Shown here piece by piece: positions 37,588-47,174 of a DNA stretch of 64,000 nucleotides (within the stretch, counting starts at the first letter, position 1; the number at the start of each line of letters is the position of its first letter). The stretch is from Prosapia bicincta (lineage: Eukaryota; Arthropoda; Insecta; Hemiptera; Cercopidae). Location of the stretch: positions 236,407,369 to 236,471,368 of the forward strand of contig JBAIZL010000005.1 of assembly GCA_036971475.1 (NCBI GenBank), written 5' to 3'. A program made the position numbers and the translations under genes. Below the pieces are notes generated by a model, which ran no database searches, was not told where the DNA came from, and was given only the letters and a program-made list of their open reading frames with translations.

Positions 37588-38136
37588 TAATTGTTCTTTT
37601 AGCTCACACTCTCCTGATATAGGCTATATCTTGTACAACTTTTCAATAGTTATTAAAATACGTTTTTGTTCATCCAATCAAGTTCAAATAAATTTTTTGT
37701 AATTTATAGTGAATGACAAATGGATGTTAATACAGTTTTTTTCAAATTGTAATTTATTTTATAATTATAAAATTTAGGGGGCCCTAGGTCTGATTCGAAC
37801 TGAGTATCTTCATACTCAAAGTCTTGCGTTTTTTTCACTGAGCTAACTTTTCCATAGCTAGAGATGTACTTCTCTAGTATACGAATTTTTTTTCCACCAT
37901 CTGGTTGTACTCGAAAGCTCTATTGCACAACCTTAAACTGTTGCCATGGTTACCACAAAATATCTTAGGTATACAAATGAATGAAAAGAATAAACTAAAC
38001 ACTGGATTAACGGTATCGAACCTTGATTCACAAACGAACAATACGAAAGGAAAGTGTAAAGAAACTACAACACAATCCAAGCGACGAAAAAACAAAAAGG
38101 GTATGAAACGTAACTAACAAAAATAATACCCCAACA

Positions 38137-38196
<60 letters not shown>

Positions 38197-38340
38197 AAAA
38201 GATAAAAATTAAAGGAAATTCGCTTTATATTTTGACACTTAATATTGTTATTCTGACATATTTATATTAGTTGTAATTATAAAGTAAAATAAAACTAAAG
38301 TAAAATATTTCTTTGTTGATTTGAAATAGAAATTTACTTG
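37588..38340 (-). mobile_element. MITE-like element, family M1, long form with tRNA-like segment (copy 9)
   Basis: Ends as in the short family (left ..TTTTAGCTCACACTCTCC; right CTTTGTTGATTTGAAATAGA) but with the long-form middle shared with 13.8-14.5 kb: GTTGCCATGGTTACCACA, ACACTGGATTAACGGTA, and CACAAACGAACAATACGA. A (TA)n tract at 38,140-38,192 has expanded inside it. The two long forms prove that this middle is part of a family and not a chance insertion. Confidence 0.65.
37785..37853 (-). other. tRNA-like (pol III A/B box) segment inside the MITE
   Basis: On the minus strand GTTAGCTCAGTGAAA (box A-like, 37,835-37,848) is followed about 35 bases later by CAGTTCGAATCAG (box B-like, about 37,789-37,801), with an intervening ACTTTGAGTATGAAGATACT. 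Order and spacing fit a tRNA-derived SINE head. It does not fold as a functional tRNA, and the anticodon arm is not convincing. Confidence 0.5.
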
Positions 38341-38840
38341 AAAATGAAAATGTTTGTATTACTTGTTTTTAATGTAGTACTTCTATAAAATTAGTATTTT
38401 CAAGTTTTAGTTTTTTTTGATCACATGTAGTGCAATATCTATTACAACTTATTATTAAACCTGTCTATTATTTGGTTTTCTTCAATAATAGTTATTTTTT
38501 CCTTTTGTCCGTTAATATATTTGAAAAACCATTTTAAACTAAGCAAGGGAGAAATATTTTAAAATGTTAAAATAATTGATTAAAATACGAAAGACCCTTC
38601 AAAATCATATACAGGAAAGAGCCAAACTTGACGCTGTCAGAGTGTCAAAGAATGACGAAAGAGTGCCAATAATATCTGTAAGTCCAAGGCTAGCAAATCC
38701 AATGAGTAGCGACGTTGAAGAGTCTAAGCAATTTGCATTTTAACCAAGGCCATTAAATGGGTCACAATTATTAAAAAGAAAAACTCGTTACTATTACCGT
38801 TTCCTTCACACATTTCTCTCAATCCTAAGTCACTATTTAT
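38341..38840. other. Spacer between two MITE copies
   Basis: AT-rich, no gene or element recognised. Confidence 0.4.
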
Positions 38841-38872
38841 TGAATTCCTCCTATTCTTTCACACTCTCCACA

Positions 38873-38925
<53 letters not shown>

Positions 38926-38979
38926 AATATATATGTATGTATTTAAATAAATATGTATATAAATATATATACAATATAA

Positions 38980-39042
<63 letters not shown>

Positions 39043-39425
39043 TTTATTTTATTTTTTTAAATTTTCAATCGTCAATAAAATGTCTTTATTAATCCATCCA
39101 AGTTCAAATGCATTTTTTTAATACTTGTGGTAGTTGATACCTAATAATAAAGTTTTTTCCAAATATTATATTATTAACTACGTTTATTAATTAAATAATT
39201 TTAGTTTCATCTGGGAGTAAAACATTTCACAAACGGGGCAAGGTATTGCGATATAGTTGTTTCGTCTATTGGGCTTAAAATAAGTTATAACATATGATTT
39301 CAGCTATTAGGTGGTAGAACAGCTAATTTAAGGAATGTATTTTATTTATATTAATTGTAATAAATTATTTAATAAAAACTAGCTAAAATACATATATTTT
39401 TTTACTGACTTAGGTAGGAGTTGAC
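38841..39425 (-). mobile_element. MITE-like element, family M1, copy 10 (two (TA)n blocks)
   Basis: Left end TGAATTCCTCCTATTCTTTC, right end ACTTAGGTAGGAGTTGACTT. Shared blocks AAATTTTCAATCGTCAATAA and AACATATGATTTC are present. The microsatellite position is greatly expanded: (TA)n at 38,875-38,923 and 38,981-39,033 with a related spacer between them. Confidence 0.7.
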
Positions 39426-39824
39426 TTTAAAACATTTTAGTTTATGTTATTTATTTTTAAATATATACCTTATGAAGTACTGCATCTATAAAATCATTTT
39501 TGGATTGAGATTGAATAATGAATAAATCCTTCACAAATGAATAAATCACAATGATTTAACAGGAATTTAAGAAGATCATGGATTACTGTGAATGGGGCTT
39601 TGAATAAGATAAGTGTAATAGTGTTTTAAGGCAAAATTAAGAAAAACGTTTAAATCATAATTAAGTAATTGGGAAAGGATGTTGCACTTTAGGCAGGATT
39701 ATGGAAAGGAAACAATCCTAAATGGCAAATCATAACTTAGACGTTATTGAAGCACACTCAATATGAGTTTCTGCACTTATTGCAGTGTCTACCAGTGAAC
39801 CAATATGGAATGTTGGATGGATTA
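39426..39824. other. Gene-free stretch
   Basis: Nothing recognisable. Confidence 0.4.
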
Positions 39825-39975
39825 ATTTTTCGTTTTAAACCGATTATCCAATAGAGTTTTATAGCCTATAGCTACTGCAGAGTTTTCGCGCCTACCGTCG
39901 TTTCAAAAAGTCGGAGAGGAAGAACTTCAGGACATTTCCTAACGGATGAATCATCGGTTTAAAACGAAACATTTA
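39825..39975. repeat. Small inverted-repeat element
   Basis: TTTCGTTTTAAACCGATTAT at the left edge (about 39,826-39,847) pairs with ATCATCGGTTTAAAACGAAA at the right (about 39,951-39,970), bounding about 100 bp. It could be a very small MITE. No target duplication could be settled. Confidence 0.5.
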
Positions 39976-40012
39976 CGTTTGCCCACAGCTCAGGAATATT
40001 TGCTACTACTTC

Positions 40013-40250
40013 ATTCTGTATACAGGTTTTACAATTCTTCTTAACCTGGAAACTTCATTACTACATTGTTTATTTATTTATATTTAATGATTTCTTGAGC
40101 AACTGTGGCCTAATGTTATAATATTTTAAATAACAAGTCCAATAACCACAAATAAATAAAGTTATATTGTAGTTATTGGGTTTGTTATTTAAAATATTAT
40201 TACATTGTTTGGCAAATAAAACCCGCCATGTCTTCAAAACGTTTATACAG
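40013..40250. repeat. Nested foldback
   Basis: Outer pair ATTCTGTATACAGGTTTTA / CAAAACGTTTATACAGAAT, and a long inner pair (about 38 bp, 40,112-40,149 with 40,170-40,208; TTTTAAATAACAAGTCCAAT against ATTGGGTTTGTTATTTAAAA) with few mismatches and a 20-bp loop. Confidence 0.6.
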
Positions 40251-40280
40251 AATAGTATGTTCAGCGTATTAAAAAAAAGT

Positions 40281-40480
40281 CTAAAAACTCATCAGCTCAA
40301 ATAAGAGTATTTGCAGGAAATATGTAAAACTAAAAACTCATCAACTCTAAAAGACTATTTACAGCGAATATAAGAAACTAAAAACTCATCAGCTCATATA
40401 ACATTATTTATTTACAGCAAATATCTGAAACTAAAAATTCATCAGCTCAAATAAAACCATTTACAACACAGACAAGCAGC
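40281..40480. repeat. About 50-bp tandem repeat, 4 copies
   Basis: CTAAAAACTCATCAGCTCAA recurs at 40,281, 40,330, 40,378 and 40,431, followed each time by ..TATTTACAGCAAATAT. Confidence 0.85.
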
Positions 40481-40537
40481 AATCAAATATGCGGATGGCG
40501 GGAGTTCCCGTCTAGTAGGTGCACCCACCATCAAAAT

Positions 40538-41020
40538 CCTGTCAGTGCCGTACCGTGTGTCAGTGCCATGCCGTACCGTGTGTCAGTGTCGTGCCGTGTG
40601 TCAGTGCCGTACCGTGTGTCAGTGCCGTACCGTGTGTCAGTGCCGTGCCGTATTGTGTGTCAGTGCCGTACCGTGTGTCAGTGCCGTGCCGTACCGTGTG
40701 TCCGTGCCGTGCCGTACCGTGTGTCAGTGCCGTACCTTGTGTCAGTGCCATGCCGTACCGTGTGTCAGTGCCGTGTCGTACCGTGTGTCAGTGCCGTACC
40801 GTGTGTTAGTGCCGTACCTTGTGTCAGTGCCATGCCGTACCGTGTGTCAGTGCCGTGCCGTACCGTGTGTTAGTGCCATGCCGTACCGTGTGTCAGTGCC
40901 GTACCTTGTGTCAGTGCCATGCCGTACCGTGTGTCAGTGCCGTGCCGTACCGTGTGTCAGTGCCGTACCGTGTGTTAGTGCCATGCCGTACCGTGTGTCA
41001 GTGCCGTGCCGTCCCAGTGC
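40538..41020. repeat. 18/23-bp GC-rich minisatellite
   Basis: Units GTGCCGTACCGTGTGTCA (18 bp) and a 23-bp form with an extra GCCGT alternate over 480 bp. Long overlapping ORFs exist in all three plus frames (up to 166 residues, Cys-Val-Ser-Ala-Val-Pro repeats). Because the unit mixture lacks stops in any frame, they are not evidence of a gene. Confidence 0.95.
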
Positions 41021-43640
41021 ACACTTAGCTTATGATGGATATTAAAGTATGATGAATACTGATAGGAATAAGGCATGCACAAACACAAACTCCATGGCAT
41101 GGAAAATACGGACAGGTCTTGTGCATCGCGTGAGCATGTCACACCGCTGGAGTAAACCTACACTCTGTTGGGGAGTGCGCGTTACCAGGTGTATTAATGA
41201 GGATAAGGACGAGTAGGTAGGGCTTGGGTTACAATTAGAAAATGGTTTCTAGTATGACAGTCGAAGGATCTCATGGTTGAAGCTATTAGAAGATTATTTC
41301 TCTATGAACCCTATCCAGCCCTTAGGGCATCGGGGATTAAGATAAGACCGTTAATATTGTTGCCAAAATCCTGAACGAATAGCAACTTTAAGAACAACGT
41401 ATATACACACGTATTTCTTCACAGGTGGAAAAATACGACGACTATTTAATATCCTGAGTACATTCGTTCATTTTGTAATGCATAGAATCGCAGTTCCGAT
41501 GTTTCCAAAGTCAAACACTACCCCAAACACTTTCCTCAAACTCGTGAGCTTCAGACAGAACTGGTGGAACGTTTCTCACGATCCTGTTATACCATCTTTG
41601 TGTTGGCATTGACCTACCCTTGAACCCAGAATGTTTGCAGAATCGAAGTTGAGCACCAACCCAGATATACCTACCTTATACGGTTTTAGCTGATCTCCAG
41701 ATGCAGATTGGTCATATATGACAATATACGAAGTCGAGAGACTTAGGAAAAGACCGACCAGATTTGCAGTTGCCTATTTGATAGTAGAGTGGTGAAGGAG
41801 CCGCCGACCCAGTGTTTGTCCACCTTCGCTGCTATACGTACCTGTTCGCCACGACCACCTAGCTGTGCCTAAATACAATAAAAGGCTAGACAACTGTCTG
41901 ACCTTCAATAGTCGGCAAACTCTCCTCCTACTAATCTCAAGTCTCTTGGTATATCCCGTGATTTATATTTGGATGAAATGCGCGATAAATAGAACCCTTA
42001 ATACAAACTTACATAAATAATACTTAGATCCTTTATATAACATATATAAAATATATAATTTTATACGCAGAAGCATATATTACAAAATAATATATTATTA
42101 TTATTATAAATATTATTATTAAAAAATAACAACCATATTACAATAAAAATATATTCAATTAAAATATATCAAATATATTAAAAATAAATAGGCCTACGTA
42201 AAAATGCTGTTATGTCACTTATCCGAGAGTTTATAATATCTGCAAAAAATGTACGTAGTAAGAAACGCTTTTAGCTTTGTAAAAACAAATTAAGATTATT
42301 TTTCCAATTTCGTGGAAGAATAAAATATTTCATAATTGCTTGCACCTCTTTGGTAATTAAATAGGATTTTAGGAATTTTAATTTTATTTCAAAGCCTGTT
42401 TAACAAACAAAATCTAAATATCATAATGTTTGACCATGATTACGGACAGTGTCTCATGAAAACGTCGATGGATAAATATTTCACTGTATAATGGCAACAA
42501 ATTGCAACATATAGCAAACTTTTCTAATTACGAAGACATAGATGCATCTGATGAACGAGGCTATAAACTTGCTATTGGCTTCTACAATTAACTTGTACAA
42601 GACATGCATTTAATTTAATAGATTTATAACTGTCGTTAGTTCAAGTGTTTTTATTTCTACATTGAAACTGGCCACGTTTTGGCCGTCAAGATTTAGGACA
42701 TCTTTACTTTTTAACATACTTTTGAATACAGCAAAATATTTCCCGAGATAAAACTGCTAGAAAACATTTGCGTAGAACAGTGCCTTTGCGATATTACATT
42801 CATAAATAACGCTGGAAAACGTAGCGCAAATTGATTTGTGTAGCACGCAGCCAAAGGCAGGGAGCAAAGCCTACCTAATAATGAAGCACAAGCAGGCAGA
42901 GGGAATTTTTGTATTATTCTAATTCCAAATTTCTCGGGAAGGAAAATTCCATTTTTTCGACGAGCATTGGAAAGATACTTAAGTCTGTTTCACTGTTCTT
43001 AGTTAAGTGCCATCTTTTAACGAGGTCGTTAATTTGTTTAAGATATAATTACACAGTATTTACAGTTACATAACTAAAGCATATTGTTTGATTGCTTATT
43101 TTACAACACAATCAAAGTAAGTTCTATTGAACAATCAAACCTCGTATTTAATATACCTAATAATAATAATGACTGTTTTTTAAACCCTGAGACACGGTGT
43201 AAGAGAGACAGCGTAGAGCTGCCTTTAAGGTATTCAAAGAAATTTATGTGCGCCAGCCCTATAGTTAGTCCAACCCTTATTGTCCTCGATACTCATTTTC
43301 ACGCGCTGAATAAACCTGAGGGGAATGGCGGAAAAAGCGACAAGTGAAATAACGAAGCGACCATTACGGATTTTCTACCTGCGCTTTGAGTCTTAATCTT
43401 CAGAGAAATGAGCTACAAGCGAAGTAAGCGACCTACTCAGAATTATATCTCCCCTAAGTATTTCACACTCTTCTTAAGAGAATTTGAACTGTTTAGAACT
43501 ATCTTAATTTTATGTTTTTTTTATTTCCATCACACTTCAACCAGGCTTTGGACTGGCTGAATGACAATAAAACAGTTCTATCATGTAGACGTGTTTAGAT
43601 TCAGCCTTAAGATATCTTCGTCCATGATTTTTTAAAATTC
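41021..43640. other. Gene-free stretch
   Basis: No convincing gene. 41,500-41,960 is more balanced in composition and could be an old coding remnant, but every frame has stops and I recognise no motif. A CpG-worn hairpin near 42,680 (GGCCACGTTTTGGCC) may be a further decayed hammerhead-like repeat. The plus ORF at 43,084-43,347 (87 residues) has no recognisable domain. Confidence 0.4.
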
Positions 43641-43752
43641 ATGTTCTATAATCTTTTGTCACGTTTTATGACGTTGGTCCAGCTTTTGAAGGTAGGAGAT
43701 CATACGGAGACAAATCTTTGTCACCATTTTCTTCATATTTCTTCATTGTTTT

Positions 43753-44016
43753 TTAAACAGCTTTATCCACTTTCTTATACTTCAACTTTCTTCCTTTTAG
43801 GTCTAAGATTAACTTTAATGTTAAAAACATGCACGCTGAGTTGTCAGTTTCGGTCTTCAAACAACAATTAGTAGGTTCTATGATTATGAGGTGTGGTCCG
43901 TGAAACATGCAATTAAGTTTTTGATTCCAACCTTCAACTGCATTTGTGGTTCTACGCCGCTTACTGTAGCAGTTCCATAGTTGTATATCATTTTGCTCAC
44001 TTCCTCCAATGTTCAA
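43753..44016 (-). pseudogene. Possible MULE-type transposase domain remnant
   Basis: The 87-residue minus frame includes LWNCYSKRRRTTNAVEGWNQ followed by KLNCMF. The R-T-N-N/T-A-(V/L)-E-G-W-(H/N)..(L/F)N pattern is typical of the C-terminal part of MULE-transposase domains found next to FLYWCH zinc fingers in insects. Upstream frames (up to about 44,230) are broken. Only this short motif supports the call. Confidence 0.42.
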
Positions 44017-44344
44017 ATCGAATAATAAAAAAACTCCGTTAACGTATTATTTTCTGGTTTTTGAGAGTGGATCTCTAATCAACCATCGGTTGGAAGAGAA
44101 TTTTATGATTGTGCGAACTTCTCCATTTTCTTTATAGTATTGCGTAACGCCCAGATCTTAAACTTTTCACCATAAACAATTTTTATGTGAAAGTAATATC
44201 CTTTTACTTCTACTGGGTCAAACACATTTCTTTCACAGCCGATATTGCTAATATTTTTCATTATCGATACAAGCAAAATCTACTGGATATATATATATAT
44301 ATATATATTAAATATATTATATGATTTAATTTTGTAAAAATATT

Positions 44345-44449
44345 TTATTAGATAATTATTTTCCTGAAGATGCTGGTACTATTTTATCGGCGAAAAGCTT
44401 TGAATAAATATATTCATTAAAAGTATTCTTGTTTTCGAAATAGTTTTAA

Positions 44450-44458
<9 letters not shown>
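44345..44458 (+). repeat. Family B foldback, right half
   Basis: Contains the hammerhead-like core and the right arm (CATTAAAAGTATTCTTGTTT..), ending at a (TA)n tract that runs to 44,530. The left arm is missing. Confidence 0.6.
44355..44408 (+). ncRNA. Hammerhead ribozyme-like motif (family B)
   Basis: CTGAAGA (44,364-44,370), stem II GCTGGTA..TATCGGC (7 pairs, two of them G-U), GAAA (44,392-44,395), AGCTT, then TGAATAAA. Core positions are intact. Stem II matches the 55.5-kb copy and differs from the 12.1-kb copy by one change that still pairs. Confidence 0.58.

Positions 44459-44530
<72 letters not shown>
44456..44530. repeat. (TA)n microsatellite
   Basis: About 37 TA units immediately following the family B right arm. 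Confidence 0.97.
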
Positions 44531-44532
<2 letters not shown>

Positions 44533-44761
44533 ATACACATAGATATATATATGATGAAAAGTTATTAACTGGACTCGCTTTTCAACTATGAATAGTTATA
44601 GTTGACTCACTCTTCAACTGTTGTTGGGTTCACCTCGTCAATGCTAGATGAGATTCTAGCGAAACTTCGGAACTGCGATTTTATGCACTGCAGAATGAAC
44701 GGATGTACTCCAGATAATAACTATTCATCATATTTTTCCATCCGTGAAGGAATACATATCA

Positions 44762-44763
<2 letters not shown>

Positions 44764-44843
<80 letters not shown>
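44764..44843. repeat. (TA)n(CA)n microsatellite, insertion target of the LTR element
   Basis: (TA)n at 44,764-44,815 then (CA)n to 44,843, where the LTR starts. The CA run resumes at 53,695 after the 3' LTR (ACACACACACA), so the element landed inside the repeat. ACAC flanks both sides, consistent with a 4-bp target duplication, although the repeat makes its length ambiguous. Confidence 0.93.
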
Positions 44844-44847
<4 letters not shown>

Positions 44848-46866
44848 ACGGGGTGAAAGACCGTTGCAAGTGGGAAATAAGTAATTTCCTGTTTTTTAGA
44901 AATAAAGCTGTTTTTAAAATAATCAAGTAGGGAATTATACAATTATTAAAGAGGGAAAAATTAAATAAAACAGTAAATAGAATAGTTAAGCCACATTAAA
45001 GAATGTTATAAAATGAATTTGTAATAACTAACTAAATTTGAACATCGAGAGTGAAGCGAAAAAATTCTAAGTGCCTAAAAAAGCTATTTTTCGAACCAAA
45101 CCACGTAGAACTTTCATCGACATTTTAAAAGAACCACAATAACCTAGAATGAACATTAAAGAAAACAGAATTCAGAAAACTTAAGAAACAAAAAAGTTAC
45201 AGCCGTTTAAATAAAATAGACATTTTTCAGTGTTCTAAAATTAATTATCAAACTATGCAAGCTAAAACAGATTCGTTGCCCGACTTGCCTGTACAAGGAA
45301 TAAATCGAGTGATAGCGAGCTTTGCAGGCGGGGTGCGGTAGGTGAAATTCACCGCTATATATACTTGGTCTCTAAGCCTTTAGAGACAGTCTGTAAAAAT
45401 TTTCTAACACGAGGTGCCGCGGGACGCTATGCTGGACCGCGAGTAGAGACCGTCAGTAGGCCAGATGGACAATAACCTCAGCGCTTTCGACATCCAGGAC
45501 CACCAAGGATGAAGGCTCCAGACTCAGCCTCCAGGACGCTCGAATAGAGGGAAACCACCACCGACGAACCAGGGATGGCGACTTCCGGTGTCCAAGGACC
45601 AGGGAATCCAGACGAGGGACCCCAAGGACCGGCAAGAACATCTTTGGCAAGTCATTTTCTTTATTCGAAATCAGTCACGTCAAATTTAGTTAGTTAATTT
45701 TATTAAATTCAAACAAATTTGCAAGCTTAAAACAATGACTTCACTCTTTATAAAATTTTAATGAATTGTATGCTAAGTAAATGAATTTATGTGCTCAGAA
45801 TATTTAAAATAATGAATATTAAAATTACAAAAGGTTTTTGGCCATAAGCCGTTTATTTAAAGAAAATGAGAGATTCTCGAATATTATAAATTTAAAAATT
45901 AAAGGTTACAAAATATGAATTTACCAATTCCATTTAGGAGATAAAATATTATTATTATGTGTAATTTTGAAAATAATTTTATGTTATGTCTATGTTATTA
46001 ATCTATATGCAAAGTATAATTTTTCAAAGCATAAGAAACAAGAAGTAACTCAGAGAATTGTTTTGCTAATATAATTGTGTAATACTTTAAAAGATAAACT
46101 TTCTTTTTTATTTCAATAAATAGAGTTAAATATGTCATAAAAATCAAGATTATTTGCATTCCATCCTGTGTCAAATAACCAATAAAAACTGTTTAGCTTT
46201 TTCCAACTAATATAAAAATGATTATCAAATCAGTAAACAAATTTAATTAAATTTCATTAAATGGCAATAGATAAAGCCTAATGTTTTAAAGAGTTTCGCT
46301 CTACTAATTTCATGAGCTAGCCTAAAGATTAGTTGGTTTTTTGTAATAAAAGTCCAGAGATTTATCTACTGGCAGATTGTGTTTAAGAGGACACAGGAGC
46401 CTTTTAAAATAGGTTTTTTTAAACACAATCATATTTTGCACGTTCCCTTGCTGTTTCTGCAGATCATCATCAGGTGGTAAGACTCTGTGTTTTTTATGTG
46501 TATTATTCTAAATGTGTTTCTTTCCAGCTGACTATTAATTTGACATGTGTGACTATACTTAGACCATACACAATCGATAAACTTATTTAGGAGGGTTTAT
46601 ATGTATTTTTAAATAGCAGTCAGCGGGAATAGGCTTGTCGTGGGTTTGGCCCTACGAGCAGGAAACATACACTTAACTCTGGGAGTTTAGCACGGTTTTA
46701 CCAGCAGGGTGATAGGCAGAGTTTTGGTTGCTTATAAACATGTTTTCTTGTAAACAATTAAATGTTAGTATTCTGCAAGAAAGGATTTAAACAACGCAAG
46801 CAAACGACCGCGTAGTGTTGCGGTGGTAGGGACGGTAGAAAGAGGTGAGGTGGAGGGGACGTTGCA
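44844..46866 (+). repeat. 5' LTR (2,023 bp)
   Basis: Starts TGCAACGG and ends GGGGACGTTGCA. Its first bases contain an inverted repeat TGCAACGG..CCGTTGCA (44,844-44,868). It is long for a Gypsy LTR. A 65-residue minus ORF near 45,453-45,650 is identical in both LTRs only because the LTRs are identical. Confidence 0.96.
45356..45390 (+). promoter_or_regulatory. LTR core promoter: TATA box and initiator
   Basis: TATATATA (45,356-45,363) lies 32 bases before an arthropod-type initiator ACAGT (A at 45,388), the usual TATA-to-start distance. Between them GTCTCTAA-GCCT-TTAGAGAC forms a perfect 8-bp hairpin (45,369-45,388). The same arrangement occurs in the 3' LTR. The R region would begin near 45,388. 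Confidence 0.55.
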
Positions 46867-46870
46867 GAAT

Positions 46871-46890
46871 TGGCGCCCGGACGGTGGGGA
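46871..46890 (+). promoter_or_regulatory. Primer-binding site
   Basis: TGGCGCCCGGACGGTGGGGA, four bases after the LTR end. It begins TGG as needed to pair with the CCA tail of a tRNA. I cannot assign the tRNA without a tRNA set. Confidence 0.75.
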
Positions 46891-47174
46891 CTTTGAACAG
46901 GTTCCCTATATCAAAATTGAATAATTAAATAATAGAAATGAATCGAGATAGTTTAAATAAATGAAGTCAAAATGTTTTAAATAATGTAATTAAATTTTTA
47001 AATAATAATACAAATTGAATGAATCCAAGAGCGTAAAAATAAGAATAAATAAATAAATAAATTTGAATGAAGATGTAGTCGAAAGAGCGGGTAGGAACCA
47101 TCTGGCCTAAACCAAATCGAAAAGAAAGGAATAAGTACATAATTAAATAATTGAATATTAAATAGTAAATCAAA

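Noticed and set aside
37785..37853. Possible functional tRNA gene
   Set aside because: Box A and B are present but no cloverleaf with an anticodon arm and acceptor stem could be formed by eye; it belongs to a repeat family.
40519..41045. ORFs up to 166 residues in three frames
   Set aside because: The minisatellite units contain no stop in any frame; several equal ORFs overlap, there is no non-repeat coding part, and length is explained by the repeat.
42660..42720. GGCC hairpin and AAAACG near a TAAAGATGTCC sequence, possibly another old hammerhead-type repeat
   Set aside because: Neither core box is intact and there is only one copy in the window.
45453..45650. 65-residue minus ORF present identically at 45.45 and 52.28 kb
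   Set aside because: Conservation only reflects LTR identity; no domain, and it lies antisense within the transcribed LTR part.
46445..46475. CTGATGA and GAAAC on the minus strand within the LTR, resembling hammerhead boxes
   Set aside because: Only about six bases lie between them with at most two pairs, so no stem II can form; stem I is also absent.
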